A stretch of DNA of 64,000 nt from Clostridium_AT radicumherbarum (GCF_045310525.1 NZ_JBJHZY010000001.1:930001-994000), one strand, 5' to 3'. Shown: positions 8,871-18,312, numbered from the stretch's first letter. Translations and numbers: made by a program. Notes: generated by a model from the sequence alone, not told the origin.

Positions 8871-9908
8871 ATGGAGTTTTTAGATAATGATTTTGAATTA
8901 GTCGGTGAGGAAAATTTGGCTCATGTTGATAACAACTATGCTAGTCAACCATTCTTTAAGGATGTTTTAAATCGATTTAAAAAGAATAAAGGGGCTATAA
9001 TAGGTTTAGTTTGTATTATATTGATTACATTTATGGCCATTATCGGAGTAGGGCTTAGTGGACATACCTATGATTCACAAATTATATCACAGCAAAATCT
9101 TGCACCGAGAATTCCAGGACTTGAGAAACTGGGAATCTTTAATGGAAGTGAAAAGCTGCAGACATCCACAGGAGTAGTTAAAGTAAATAAATATATATCT
9201 TCAGATGGGAAGAAAACAGGACTTGAAAATGTGTATTATTGGTTTGGATCTGATATTTTAGGTAGAGATATTTTTACTAGGACCTGGATGGGAACTCGAA
9301 TTTCACTTTATATCGCATTTATTGCTGTACTAATAGATATGGTTATTGGTTTAAGCTATGGACTTATATCTGGATATTTTGGGGGAGCAATTGACAATGC
9401 TATGCAGCGTTTTGCTGAAATATTAAACGGTATTCCAAATCTAGTAGTTGTAACACTTTTAATTTTAATTTTAAAGCCTGGATTATTAACAATTACCTTT
9501 TCTATTATGATTACAGGATGGATAGGCATGAGTCGTATTGCAAGAGCCCAAATGCTGAAATTAAAAGAACAAGAATTTATACTGGCTTCAAGAACCTTAG
9601 GAGCAAAAGATTTCTTTATAATATTTAAAGAAATTCTTCCGAATATATTGGGACAAGTTATTACAAACACCATGTTTTCAATACCTAATGCCATATTTAC
9701 AGAGGCATTTTTAGCCTTCATCGGACTTGGCGTACCAGCTCCAATGGCTTCTTTAGGGTCACTTATAAGTGATTCCTTTAAGTCCTTTACAACACATCCA
9801 TACATGATAGTACCTCCAGTAGTGGTGCTTGCAATATTAATGTTAAGTTTTAACATGCTGGCTGATGGCATACGTGATGCCTTTGATCCAAAGATGAAAG
9901 AGATGTAG
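8871..9908 (+). CDS. oppC: oligopeptide ABC transporter permease
   Basis: Second Opp permease (345 aa). OppC-type N-terminal cytoplasmic segment, a first membrane helix at about residues 40-65, a long extracytoplasmic loop and then the transport domain with an EAA motif (ASRTLGAKDFFIIFKEILPN). The ATG abuts the oppB stop, with GGAGG inside the last oppB codons, so the two permeases are translationally coupled. It forms the membrane channel with OppB. Confidence 0.92.
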   Translation: MEFLDNDFELVGEENLAHVDNNYASQPFFKDVLNRFKKNKGAIIGLVCIILITFMAIIGVGLSGHTYDSQIISQQNLAPRIPGLEKLGIFNGSEKLQTSTGVVKVNKYISSDGKKTGLENVYYWFGSDILGRDIFTRTWMGTRISLYIAFIAVLIDMVIGLSYGLISGYFGGAIDNAMQRFAEILNGIPNLVVVTLLILILKPGLLTITFSIMITGWIGMSRIARAQMLKLKEQEFILASRTLGAKDFFIIFKEILPNILGQVITNTMFSIPNAIFTEAFLAFIGLGVPAPMASLGSLISDSFKSFTTHPYMIVPPVVVLAILMLSFNMLADGIRDAFDPKMKEM

Positions 9909-9920
9909 GAGGTTTTATAA

Positions 9921-11000
9921 ATGGGAAATGAAAAAGTATTATCAATTAGAGATTTATCTATTTCCTTTAAAACCTCAATGGGTAAGGTAAATGCTATCCG
10001 TGGGGTGAAATTGGATTTATATAAAGGAGAGACCTTGGCTATTGTTGGTGAAAGCGGCAGCGGTAAATCAGTTACAATGAAAGCAGCAATGGGCATATTA
10101 AGCAGCAACGAGGAAATAAATTCTGGTTCTATAAAATTTTCATATTATAGAGATAAGGAAAAGGTTGAGGTAGATATTTTAAAGCTATCTAAGAAGGAAA
10201 TGAGAACAAGAATTAATGGAAAGCGTATAGCAATGATATTCCAAGACCCTATGACTTCTTTAAATCCAACCATGAACATAGGGGCTCAAATTATGGAGGG
10301 TATGATTTGGCATTATAAAACCCATAAAAAAGAAGCTTATAAAAAAGCAGTAGAATTATTAGAACTTGTGGGTATTACGGATGCAGAGAAACGTATGAAA
10401 AACTACCCTCACCAGCTTTCAGGAGGAATGAGGCAAAGAGTAGTTATTGCTATAGCACTTGCTTGTAATCCGGATTTGTTAATCTGTGATGAACCAACAA
10501 CTGCCTTAGATGTAACCATACAAGCTAAAATATTAGAGCTTATAAAAGATATTCAAAAGAAGTTGAATATTTCTGTTATATATATTACACATGACTTAGG
10601 TGTAGTAGCAAAGGTAGCTGATTATGTGGCTGTTATGTATGCTGGAAAAATAGTGGAAAAAGGCACAATAGATGATATATTCTATGATCCGAGACATCCT
10701 TATACTTGGGGACTCTTGTCAGCAATGCCTGATTTAGATACAAAAGACGATAAGCTTTATACAATACCAGGAACGCCTCCAAATCTAGCTTGTAAAGTTG
10801 AAGGAGATGCTTTTGCTCCAAGAAACATATATGCCTTAAAAATAGATAGCCGCATGGAACCCCCAATGTTTAAAATTTCAGATACCCATTACGCTGCAAC
10901 TTGGCTTATGCATGAAAAAGCACCTAAGGTGGAAATGCCAGCCGAGCTTAAAACCAGAGTAGACAGAATGCTAAGGGAGGCTAAAGAAAATGGAAGATAA
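9921..11000 (+). CDS. oppD: oligopeptide ABC transporter ATPase
   Basis: ABC ATPase (359 aa) of the OppD/DppD family. Walker A GESGSGKS, Q-loop MIFQDPMTSLNPT, signature LSGGMRQRV, Walker B LLICDEPTTALD and the H-loop THDLGVV are all present, followed by the oligopeptide-transporter C-terminal domain. In that domain the usual CPFAPRC-like iron-sulfur Cys motif is reduced to CKVEGDAFAPRN, so Cys residues are largely lost. The gene overlaps oppF by 11 nt. Confidence 0.92.
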   Translation: MGNEKVLSIRDLSISFKTSMGKVNAIRGVKLDLYKGETLAIVGESGSGKSVTMKAAMGILSSNEEINSGSIKFSYYRDKEKVEVDILKLSKKEMRTRINGKRIAMIFQDPMTSLNPTMNIGAQIMEGMIWHYKTHKKEAYKKAVELLELVGITDAEKRMKNYPHQLSGGMRQRVVIAIALACNPDLLICDEPTTALDVTIQAKILELIKDIQKKLNISVIYITHDLGVVAKVADYVAVMYAGKIVEKGTIDDIFYDPRHPYTWGLLSAMPDLDTKDDKLYTIPGTPPNLACKVEGDAFAPRNIYALKIDSRMEPPMFKISDTHYAATWLMHEKAPKVEMPAELKTRVDRMLREAKENGR

Positions 11001-11919
11001 AAAGCCTTTACTGGAAGTAAAAGATTTAAAACAATACTTTAAAATAAGCAGGAAATTTACTGTAAAAGCTGTAAATGGAGTTTCTTTTGAAATATATCCA
11101 GGGGAAACTTATGGTCTTGTTGGAGAATCTGGAAGCGGTAAATCTACTATTGGACGTTCTATAATTAGGCTTTATGATCCAACAACAGGTACAATAAATT
11201 TTGATGGAGTGGACATCACCCATAAATTATCTGAAAAGGAAAACAAGCATTTGAGAATTAACATGCAGATGATTTTCCAAGATCCTATGGCCTGCTTAAA
11301 TCCTCGTAAAAAGGTATTAGATATTGTTGCTCAAGGATTAGATATTCATCATTTATATGAGAGCAAAGAAGAACGACAAGAAAAGGTATATAATATTCTT
11401 GAAAAGGTTGGACTTTCAAAAGAACATGCCTCAAGATATCCTCATCAGTTTTCTGGTGGTCAAAGGCAGCGTATAGGAATAGCTAGAGCTCTTATTATGA
11501 ACCCAAAGCTAATTATTGCAGATGAAGCTATTAGTGCCTTAGATGTATCTATTCAAGCACAGGTTGTAAATTTAATGAAGGATATACAAAAGGAAACAAA
11601 TACTGCATTATTATTTATTGCTCATGATTTATCAATGGTTAAATATATTTCCAACAGGATTGGAGTACTTCATTTAGGACATTTGCTCGAAACTGGAACA
11701 ACTGATGAAATATTCTCAAATCCAATCCACCCATATACAAGGTCTTTATTATCTGCTATTCCACATCCAAACCCAATTGTGGAGAAAGCAAGGATATCTG
11801 AGTCCTATGATTATGAAGCTAGTGGAATAGATTACACAAAAGGAGTAAATCAGCATGTTGATGGAACCCATTATGTGCTGGCAACTGAAGAAGAATTTAA
11901 TAATTGGATAAGAAAATGA
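10990..11919 (+). CDS. oppF: oligopeptide ABC transporter ATPase
   Basis: Second ATPase (309 aa) of the Opp importer. It has Walker A GESGSGKST, MIFQDPMACLNPRKKV, signature FSGGQRQRIG, Walker B LIIADEAISALD and AHDLSMV. The Walker B carries DEA rather than the usual DEP, a substitution also met in some OppF proteins. It is the last gene of the operon and is followed by hairpins. Confidence 0.92.
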   Translation: MEDKKPLLEVKDLKQYFKISRKFTVKAVNGVSFEIYPGETYGLVGESGSGKSTIGRSIIRLYDPTTGTINFDGVDITHKLSEKENKHLRINMQMIFQDPMACLNPRKKVLDIVAQGLDIHHLYESKEERQEKVYNILEKVGLSKEHASRYPHQFSGGQRQRIGIARALIMNPKLIIADEAISALDVSIQAQVVNLMKDIQKETNTALLFIAHDLSMVKYISNRIGVLHLGHLLETGTTDEIFSNPIHPYTRSLLSAIPHPNPIVEKARISESYDYEASGIDYTKGVNQHVDGTHYVLATEEEFNNWIRK

Positions 11920-11952
11920 AGAGCTCAGATTGAGAGCTTTTCATTTTTTTAT

Positions 11953-11976
11953 AAAGAGGCTATTTACGCCTTTTTT
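11953..11976 (+). terminator. rho-independent terminator of opp operon
   Basis: Stem AAAGAGGC / GCCTTTTT with a 7-nt loop runs into six T. A weaker bulged hairpin (AGCTC/GAGAGCT) with a T tract sits just upstream at about 11923-11951. Confidence 0.8.
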
Positions 11977-12123
11977 AAATTGTAAGGTTATTTTGATTAA
12001 TGACAATAAATTAATAAAGTAATACTAACTACTATTTATGCATTTAGTAATATTTTATATGTTATAATAGAAAAAATGAATATGTAACTATAATTTTATT
12101 TACAGGATTTTAAAGGAGAAATT

Positions 12124-12816
12124 ATGTTTACGCCAATTAAAAGCACAAAGGTATATGAGCAGGTAGTTCAACAAATTAAACAGATGATTATAGATGGAAC
12201 TTTAAAAAAGGGAGATAAGCTTCCTACTGAAAGAGAACTATCAGAGCAGCTTCAGGTAAGCAGGGCTTCTATAAGAGAGGCTATAAAGTCACTGGAGGTT
12301 ATTGGACTTCTTGAAGCAAGGCAGGGAGCAGGCAATTACATAAAGGAAAACTTTGATCAGGTTTTATTTGAGCCTATATCTATGATATTTATGCTGGAAA
12401 GCAGAAATCCTAATGAGATTGTTGAGCTTAGAGAGGGACTGGAACTTGAAGCCGCAGCCTTAGCTGCTAAAAATATTGACAAGGCAGAACTTGAAGAAAT
12501 AAGACTTTTAGTAGATAAAATTAAAAATAGCGAAGATGAGGAAATTACTGCAGCTTATGATAAAAGCTTTCATTATGCCATAGCTAAAGCCTCCAAAAAT
12601 GTTTTAATTATGAGTGTACTTAATGTTATTTCAAGTTTAATCGATGAAGTTATAATAGATTCTAGAAAGAAAATTCTATCTGTACAAGATAACAAGGAAA
12701 AGCTAAATAATCAGCATGAAATGATTTATATTTCTTTAAAAGATGGAAATGAAAGTGAAGCCTATGAGGCAATGAAGGGACATTTTAAGCTGATTAAGGA
12801 CTATTATTGTATTTAG
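12124..12816 (+). CDS. FadR/LldR-type GntR-family regulator (FCD domain)
   Basis: Transcription regulator of 230 aa: N-terminal winged helix of the GntR family (GDKLPTERELSEQLQVSRASIREAIKSLE, cited here by its parts LPTERELSEQ and SRASIREA) and a C-terminal FCD all-helical effector domain. GGAGA ribosome site before ATG. Members of this subfamily (LldR, PdhR, GlcC) respond to lactate, pyruvate or glycolate. It stands upstream of, and in the same direction as, an Etf/lactate dehydrogenase operon, matching the order of the Acetobacterium lct locus. A TGGT-N3-ACCA operator lies before etfB. Confidence 0.88.
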   Translation: MFTPIKSTKVYEQVVQQIKQMIIDGTLKKGDKLPTERELSEQLQVSRASIREAIKSLEVIGLLEARQGAGNYIKENFDQVLFEPISMIFMLESRNPNEIVELREGLELEAAALAAKNIDKAELEEIRLLVDKIKNSEDEEITAAYDKSFHYAIAKASKNVLIMSVLNVISSLIDEVIIDSRKKILSVQDNKEKLNNQHEMIYISLKDGNESEAYEAMKGHFKLIKDYYCI

Positions 12817-12843
12817 AATTTAAAATTAATAAGAAATTAGGAA

Positions 12844-12870
12844 GAAAATCTCTTTGGGGATTTTCTTTTT
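12844..12870 (+). terminator. terminator of the FCD regulator gene
   Basis: GAAAATCTC / GGGATTTTC stem with one G-U pair, followed by TTTTTT. It separates regulator and lct-type operon into two transcripts. Confidence 0.8.
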
Positions 12871-13187
12871 TATTAAAAATTAAATGTTTGATAAAAAAAT
12901 AACAAAATTATCTTGTAAACGATATTATCTATAATATATTTTTCAAATAAATTTATGAAAGCTTTAATTTAGAAGGTGTCTCGAAGGAGCTGAAAAAAAT
13001 TAGATGTTAATAAAATAACTATTGTAGAAATGTTCAGATAATAATGCTAGTATAAAATTAATAAATTGGTAATACCATCATACCATATTGTAAGATATAT
13101 TTTATAAATACTTTAAAGTATATATTATATAGATCTAAATTATTATTTTACTGTAACACCACTTGAATTTTGGGAGGAAGGATAGCA
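12871..13187 (+). promoter_or_regulatory. lct operon control region with FadR-family operator
   Basis: The gene-free stretch of about 320 nt contains TGGTAATACCA at 13067-13077, the TGGT-N3-ACCA pattern bound by FCD-type GntR proteins, with a partial second copy (TACCATATTG) just downstream. A TATAAA-like -10 lies just upstream at about 13051, so a bound repressor would sit over the start region. No convincing -35 was found. Confidence 0.6.
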
Positions 13188-13976
13188 TTGAATATTATAG
13201 TTTGTATTAAACAGGTGCCTGGCACCACAAAGGTAGAAGTAGATCCAGTTACTGGAGTTTTAAAAAGAGATGGAATAGATTCTAAAATGAATCCCTATGA
13301 CCTATATGCCCTTGAAACTGCAGTAAGACTTAAGGAACAAACAGGTGGAAGAGTTAAGGTTATAAGCATGGGACCTCCTCAAGCTAAGGAAATAATTAAA
13401 GAAGCTTTTACCATGGGAGCAGATGAAGGTATGCTTATATCTGACAGAAAATTTGCAGGGGCTGATGTACTAGCTACCTCCTATACAATATCTCAAGGAA
13501 TAAAAAAGCTTGGTGACTATGATATTATAATCTGCGGAAAACAGACTACTGATGGAGATACAGCTCAGGTTGGCCCAGAAATGGCTGAGTATTTAAATAT
13601 ACCTCATATAGCTAATGTAAGGAAAATAGAAGAATTGAATAAAGAATCCATGATAGTTGAAATGGACATGGGAGACACCATTGAAGTTTCTGAGATAAAA
13701 TTTCCTTGCTTAATAACAGTAGACAAAGGAATATTTGAGCCAAGACTTCCCTCTTATAAAAAGAAGCTTTCTACTAAAGATAGAGAAATTACGGTAATTA
13801 GCTTTAAGGATTTAGAAGATCAGGATGAAAAAAAATATGGATTAAATGGTTCACCTACGCAGGTTGAAAGAATCTTCCCGCCGGATATAAATAATGACCG
13901 TGAAATGTGGTCAGGAGATGCTGAGGAATTAAGTGATAAAATTATGGATAAGCTTAAGGCTTTAAAGCTTGTGTAA
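13188..13976 (+). CDS. etfB: electron transfer flavoprotein beta subunit (lactate dehydrogenase-linked)
   Basis: EtfB of 262 aa with the family start NIIVCIKQVPGT and the conserved NPYDLYALETA and GKQTTDGDTAQVGPE segments. It binds the bifurcating FAD/NAD half of the Etf complex. The TTG at 13188 is chosen because GGGAGG ends 10 nt upstream; the frame opens 18 nt earlier but that region overlaps the ribosome site. It is the first gene of an etfB-etfA-FAD oxidase operon of the LctBCD type, in which NAD+ is reduced by lactate with simultaneous oxidation of reduced ferredoxin. Confidence 0.9.
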   Translation: MNIIVCIKQVPGTTKVEVDPVTGVLKRDGIDSKMNPYDLYALETAVRLKEQTGGRVKVISMGPPQAKEIIKEAFTMGADEGMLISDRKFAGADVLATSYTISQGIKKLGDYDIIICGKQTTDGDTAQVGPEMAEYLNIPHIANVRKIEELNKESMIVEMDMGDTIEVSEIKFPCLITVDKGIFEPRLPSYKKKLSTKDREITVISFKDLEDQDEKKYGLNGSPTQVERIFPPDINNDREMWSGDAEELSDKIMDKLKALKLV

Positions 13977-14027
13977 GTGCATAAAAATAAAAATGCACAG
14001 ACTAAGGCGTATTAGGAGGTAAGTTTG

Positions 14028-15233
14028 ATGGGAATGTTAATTGTTAATCAAAATAAAATTACAAATGCAGAAGAACTTGTTAAAATATGCCCCTTTGGAG
14101 CAATAGAAAAAAGTGAACAGGGGATTACAATAAATGCTGGCTGCAAAATGTGCAAGCTCTGTGTAAAAAAGGGACCAACTGGTGCTGTAGAATTTGTGGA
14201 AGAGGAAGTAAAATCAATAGACAAAAATAAGTGGAAGGGTATAGCAGTTTTTGTAGACCATTTAGAAGGCGATATTCATCCTGTTACCTTGGAACTAATA
14301 GGCAAGGCTAAAGAGCTTGCTGCAAAGATTAATCAGAAGGTATATTGTGTATTTATGGGCTATGATATTACTCCAAAGGCAGATGAACTGCTTCATTATG
14401 GAGTAGATGAGGTTGCAGTTTATGATTATTGTGAGCTTAAGCATTTTACAATAGAGCCATATGCTGCAGTATTTGAGGACTTTGTAAATAAATATAAACC
14501 TGCAGCTATATTGGTAGGTGCTACAACAGTAGGACGCTCCTTAGCTCCTAGACTAGCTGCTAGATTTAGAACAGGACTTACAGCAGACTGTACAGTACTG
14601 GACATGAAGGAAAATACAGACCTAGTGCAAATAAGACCAGCCTTTGGTGGAAATATAATGGCACAAATAGCTACTCCAAACAGCAGACCACAGCTTGCTA
14701 CAGTTAGATACAAGGTAATGACTGCACCAGAAAGAAACAGGAAAACATCAGGTAATATAACTATTTGCAGCTTAGAGAAAGAAAAGCTAACTTCAAATAT
14801 TAATGTGCTAAAGGTTATTCCAAAGGTTAAAGAAAGAGGTATTTCAGATGCAGAAATAATTGTAGCTGCAGGAAGAGGCGTGAAGTCAGAAAAGGATCTT
14901 GAAATGATTAAGGAGCTTGCAGAAATTTTAGGAGCAGAACTAGCTGCAACAAGACCTTTAATTGAAGCAGGCTGGGTAGATGCTAAGAGACAGGTAGGCT
15001 TAAGCGGAAGAACAGTTAGACCAAGGCTTATAATAACCTGCGGAGTATCAGGAGCAGTTCAATTTACAGCAGGTATGAACAACTCAGAATATATCTTTGC
15101 TATAAACAAAGATGAAAAGGCTCCTATTTTTAAGACGGCTCACTATGGAATAGTTGGAGATATTTATGAAATAGTACCTAAATTAATTGAGGAAATTAAG
15201 CAGGGAAAGGAGATTTTTCATAATGCAATATAA
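14028..15233 (+). CDS. etfA: electron transfer flavoprotein alpha subunit with N-terminal ferredoxin-like domain
   Basis: EtfA of 401 aa. The first about 65 residues form a ferredoxin-like extension with CPFGAIE and GCKMCKLCVKKGPTGAV, enough Cys for one [4Fe-4S] cluster. This is a feature of LctC-type subunits. The rest is a normal alpha subunit with the FAD-binding region GLSGRTVRPRL...CGVSGAVQFTAGM (parts cited separately). The ATG at 14028 follows AGGAGG by 8 nt. It overlaps the next gene by 11 nt. The extension marks the complex as lactate/glycolate type rather than acyl-CoA dehydrogenase type. Confidence 0.9.
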   Translation: MGMLIVNQNKITNAEELVKICPFGAIEKSEQGITINAGCKMCKLCVKKGPTGAVEFVEEEVKSIDKNKWKGIAVFVDHLEGDIHPVTLELIGKAKELAAKINQKVYCVFMGYDITPKADELLHYGVDEVAVYDYCELKHFTIEPYAAVFEDFVNKYKPAAILVGATTVGRSLAPRLAARFRTGLTADCTVLDMKENTDLVQIRPAFGGNIMAQIATPNSRPQLATVRYKVMTAPERNRKTSGNITICSLEKEKLTSNINVLKVIPKVKERGISDAEIIVAAGRGVKSEKDLEMIKELAEILGAELAATRPLIEAGWVDAKRQVGLSGRTVRPRLIITCGVSGAVQFTAGMNNSEYIFAINKDEKAPIFKTAHYGIVGDIYEIVPKLIEEIKQGKEIFHNAI

Positions 15234-16623
15234 GAAAATTGATGCAGCAGACATAGAATATATTGTATCTGTTATAAATGATAAAGAAAGAGTATTTGTA
15301 GGGGAAGAAATAAATGAGGATTACAGCCACGATGAATTAGGTGCTGTTAAAAAGATGCCTGAAATAGTAGTTAAGGTATTAGAAACTAAAGAAGTTTCAA
15401 AAATAATGAAATATGCCTATGAACACAGCATCCCCGTAACTCCAAGGGGTTCAGGGACAGGCCTTGTAGGTGCTGCAGTACCTATTCATGGTGGAATAGT
15501 TATAGATTTAAGTGCCATGAATAAAATACTTGAAATAGATGAAGAAAACTTAACATTAACTGTAGAGCCTGGAGTTCTTCTTATGGAAATATTAAAATTT
15601 GTACAGGAGCATGATTTATTCTATCCTCCAGATCCAGGTGAAAAAACAGCCACTATAGGGGGAAACATAAATACTAATGCAGGCGGTATGAGAGCAGTAA
15701 AATATGGGGTTACAAGGGATTATGTAAGAGGACTGGAAGTTGTTCTTCCTAATGGAGAAATCTTAGAGCTTGGAGGCAAGGTGGTTAAAAACAGCTCAGG
15801 CTACAGCATTAAAGATCTTATAGTAGGCTCAGAAGGAACCTTAGGTATAATTACAAAGGCTGTACTAAGACTGCTGCCGCTTCCAAAAAAAGCTGTAAGT
15901 TTACTAATTCCTTTTCCAAGCCTTGAATCAGCTATTGAAACTGTACCAAAAATAATAAAATCTAAATCTGTACCAACAGCTATAGAATTCATGCAAAGGT
16001 CAGCCATTGTTGCTGCAGAAGAATTTTTAGGTAAAAAATTCCCTGACAGCAGCTCTGATGCATACTTGCTTCTGACCTTTGACGGCAACAGCAAGGAAGA
16101 AATTGAAGCAAACTATGAAAATGTAGCAAATATATGTCTAGAAGCAGGAGCACTAGATGTATTTATATCAGACACTGAAGAAAGACAGGAATCCATCTGG
16201 TCTGCAAGAGGAGCCTTCCTTGAGGCAATAAAAGCTTCCACTACAGAAATGGACGAGGTAGACGTGGTAGTTCCAAGAAACAAAGTGGCGGAATTCATTA
16301 AGTTTACTCATGAGCTGGAAAAGGAATTTAATATAAGAATAAGAAGCTTTGGACATGCAGGCGACGGAAATCTTCACATCTATATTTTAAGAGATGCATT
16401 AGATGAGGAAACTTGGAAGAAAAAGCTTTTAGAAGTTATGGAATATATGTATAAAAGAGGAAGAGAGCTAAATGGACAAGTATCAGGAGAGCACGGCATA
16501 GGCTTTGCCAAGAGGCCATACCTTAAGGAATCACTTGCACCAGAATTAATTACAGTAATGAAGGGAATTAAGATGGCCTTTGATCCAAAGAACATACTTA
16601 ATCCGGGTAAGGTCTGTAACTAG
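15223..16623 (+). CDS. FAD-linked D-lactate/2-hydroxyacid dehydrogenase (GlcD/LctD-like)
   Basis: Flavoprotein of 466 aa in the VAO/PCMH family. N-terminal FAD-binding motif PRGSGTGLVGAAVP, then GGNINTNAGGMRAVKYGVTRDYV (parts: GGNINTNAGG, YGVTRDYV) and a FAD-oxidase C-terminal domain with GHAGDGNLH and SGEHGIGFAK metal/substrate-binding histidines. The start ATG at 15223 lies inside the end of etfA, with AAAGGAG 10 nt upstream. It would oxidise lactate (or glycolate) and pass electrons to the EtfAB encoded just upstream. No lactate permease is adjacent. D- versus L-specificity is not visible; a lactate racemase-like gene lies 14 kb away. Confidence 0.9.
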   Translation: MQYKKIDAADIEYIVSVINDKERVFVGEEINEDYSHDELGAVKKMPEIVVKVLETKEVSKIMKYAYEHSIPVTPRGSGTGLVGAAVPIHGGIVIDLSAMNKILEIDEENLTLTVEPGVLLMEILKFVQEHDLFYPPDPGEKTATIGGNINTNAGGMRAVKYGVTRDYVRGLEVVLPNGEILELGGKVVKNSSGYSIKDLIVGSEGTLGIITKAVLRLLPLPKKAVSLLIPFPSLESAIETVPKIIKSKSVPTAIEFMQRSAIVAAEEFLGKKFPDSSSDAYLLLTFDGNSKEEIEANYENVANICLEAGALDVFISDTEERQESIWSARGAFLEAIKASTTEMDEVDVVVPRNKVAEFIKFTHELEKEFNIRIRSFGHAGDGNLHIYILRDALDEETWKKKLLEVMEYMYKRGRELNGQVSGEHGIGFAKRPYLKESLAPELITVMKGIKMAFDPKNILNPGKVCN

Positions 16624-16650
16624 TATTAATTCTATTATATTAGAAACATA

Positions 16651-16693
16651 AAAAGCAAAAGTCGTATTTAAAAAGTGCGGCTTTTGCTTTTTT
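16651..16693 (+). terminator. terminator of the etf/lactate dehydrogenase operon
   Basis: A 14-nt stem (AAAAGCAAAAGTCG / CGGCTTTTGCTTTT, one G-U) with T tract. It can serve both strands, as the convergent gene ends 50 nt further on. Confidence 0.88.
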
Positions 16694-16742
16694 ATTTACT
16701 TATGCCGTAATTATGGCGACTCTATTAAATTTTATATTGCTT

Positions 16743-17159
16743 TTATTGTGCAAGCAATGAACCAGAAATAGTGGCATTAGCTACTGCACCAGGTGTTTGA
16801 GGAGCAGGTATTCCTTGTGCTCTTAAAGAAGCTTCAATAAGAAGTGCCCAATAGGATAAAATTCCTGCTATAAGAGCAGTAGATGAACTAATAAGCTTTA
16901 GGTTATTTGCGAAGGTAGTAACTCCGGGGGCAATCTGCTGTTCATTAGCTTCTTGAATTGCTGCTATTTTAATTAAATAGTTTGAAGCAAGACCTATTGT
17001 AGCTGCAATAATATAAATACTATCTTTTTTAGATGTAACCCTGTTTAAATTGTTAATTACTGAAGAAATTAAAATTAATTCACTTGCTAATGCTGCTGTA
17101 TTTGCTGATCTAGCAGTTGGAGCTGGATTAGGCCTTGGGTTTGCTGCGTTTGTCTCCAC
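16743..17159 (-). CDS. hypothetical hydrophobic protein, Pro/Ala-rich N-terminus
   Basis: I do not recognise this 138-aa protein. It starts with GTG preceded by AGGGGG on the minus strand. The N-terminus is rich in Asn, Pro and Ala (NPRPNPAPTARS); the middle has two apolar stretches (about residues 45-65 and 88-108) compatible with membrane or amphipathic helices. Codon use and the convergent terminator support a real gene. It is transcribed away from the 46-aa gene further right. Confidence 0.6.
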   Translation of the reverse strand: METNAANPRPNPAPTARSANTAALASELILISSVINNLNRVTSKKDSIYIIAATIGLASNYLIKIAAIQEANEQQIAPGVTTFANNLKLISSSTALIAGILSYWALLIEASLRAQGIPAPQTPGAVANATISGSLLAQ

Positions 17160-17253
17160 TAGGCGCCCCCTTTTTGATTATTATCTATTATATTATTATA
17201 TTTAGTATGTAATCTATTGGATACAATAATAAAGCTGTCTTTAAAACAAATAA

Positions 17254-17288
17254 GCACTAGAGCAATTTCTAATAAAAAGCCCTAGTGC
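17254..17288 (-). terminator. hairpin after the 46-aa minus-strand gene
   Basis: Inverted repeat GCACTAG / CTAGTGC with further pairing inside. On the minus strand it is followed by TTATTTGTTTT, on the plus strand by TATATTTTTTT, so direction is not certain. Confidence 0.6.
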
Positions 17289-17378
17289 CTATATTTTTTT
17301 AGTTTTAAATTCTAGCATTTAAGAATCTCCTTAAAATAGTATTGTACATTGGACTAATCCCTGCCTTCCATAATTTAT

Positions 17379-17519
17379 TTAGAATAATCCTTTAGTAATA
17401 CTTATTACACAAAAATCGCTAACTTTTCCTTCTGAATCTATACACATCATTGGCTTTTCGCTGAAGCTTGATAAAATCTTTTTTGCTTTACTTTCTTTCT
17501 TAACTTTATTTGATTTCAT
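17379..17519 (-). CDS. small hypothetical peptide, 46 aa
   Basis: Short frame with a strong AAAGGAGTT ribosome site 8 nt before ATG on the minus strand. The N-terminus is strongly basic (MKSNKVKKESKAKKIL), followed by a Cys-containing half (PMMCIDSEGKVSDFCVISITKGLF). No family recognised. The basic head plus two-Cys tail could fit a small regulatory or peptide-precursor protein, but no modifying enzyme is adjacent. The region to the right (17520-17700) is very AT-rich and carries its promoter. Confidence 0.5.
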   Translation of the reverse strand: MKSNKVKKESKAKKILSSFSEKPMMCIDSEGKVSDFCVISITKGLF

Positions 17520-17712
17520 AAAATCAACTCCTTTAATGATTATTATGAATTTTTGTTACTATTATAATATAATATTATTTTAATATTGTCAATATTATTT
17601 ATTAAATAATATTTATTATTATTTATATGTTAAAATATTAATTTATAAACTTATGTGAAATATAATAATTCATTACAGCCAAATAAGATAATTGCTTTGG
17701 AAAAATCATAAA

Positions 17713-17737
17713 AAGAAGGAGTCTAAAACTCCTTCTT
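17713..17737 (-). terminator. terminator of the zinc-ribbon protein gene
   Basis: Stem AAGAAGGAGT / ACTCCTTCTT with a T-rich tract on the minus strand (TTTTTATGATTTTT), directly after the stop codon at 17740. Confidence 0.85.
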
Positions 17738-17739
17738 AT

Positions 17740-18057
17740 CTATAAGGCTATCATTCTATGCTCATTACTAATCCTGAAAGTATGAATAAATTTATGGACG
17801 TTGCATCTACATTCTATATCCTTAGGGTCTAAACAGCACTTCATTTTAACTATAAGCTCTACTGCTTCATCTTTAGTCAAACCTATTCTTCTAAAAGGTT
17901 TACCGCCTACTTTTGCACTTATATTCTCGTAAAAATAATACTTATTGCATTTTTCACAAAAGGTAATATAAGAACGTTTTGGATCTCCCATAGAATTTGT
18001 ATTTACTATACCAGTAACAAATTTGTCTTCAGAACCACAAGCAGAGCATTTATACAT
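17740..18057 (-). CDS. zinc-ribbon hypothetical protein
   Basis: Protein of 105 aa with an N-terminal CxxC (YKCSACGS) and a second pair FCEKCNKYYFY, forming a likely zinc ribbon. It has a later Cys cluster (KCCLDPKDIECRC). Ribosome site AGGGGG before ATG. No catalytic motif is seen. Divergent from the DUF1697 gene with a 255-nt AT-rich intergenic region. Confidence 0.7.
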   Translation of the reverse strand: MYKCSACGSEDKFVTGIVNTNSMGDPKRSYITFCEKCNKYYFYENISAKVGGKPFRRIGLTKDEAVELIVKMKCCLDPKDIECRCNVHKFIHTFRISNEHRMIAL

Positions 18058-18312
18058 ATTTTTTCCCCCTTATTTATTGACATGGATTGTTACAAAAATA
18101 ACAATGTGCTATACTACTAAAAGAATAATACAGCATAAAGGCTATTTATTTATAATATATGCTATACATATATAAAAATCAAGTGAAATATTCAGAAAAT
18201 TTAAAAAATAAACTTGATTTTGTTTTAATAAATAACTAGGCAGTTTAATTAATTTAAAAAGAGTAATATAATTATCTTCAATGAGAGAATAAAAATAAGG
18301 AGAGGATTTTAA

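Noticed and set aside
9356..10108. Long minus-strand frame opposite oppC
   Set aside because: It mirrors codon pattern of oppC and oppD, has no ribosome site and no recognisable motif.
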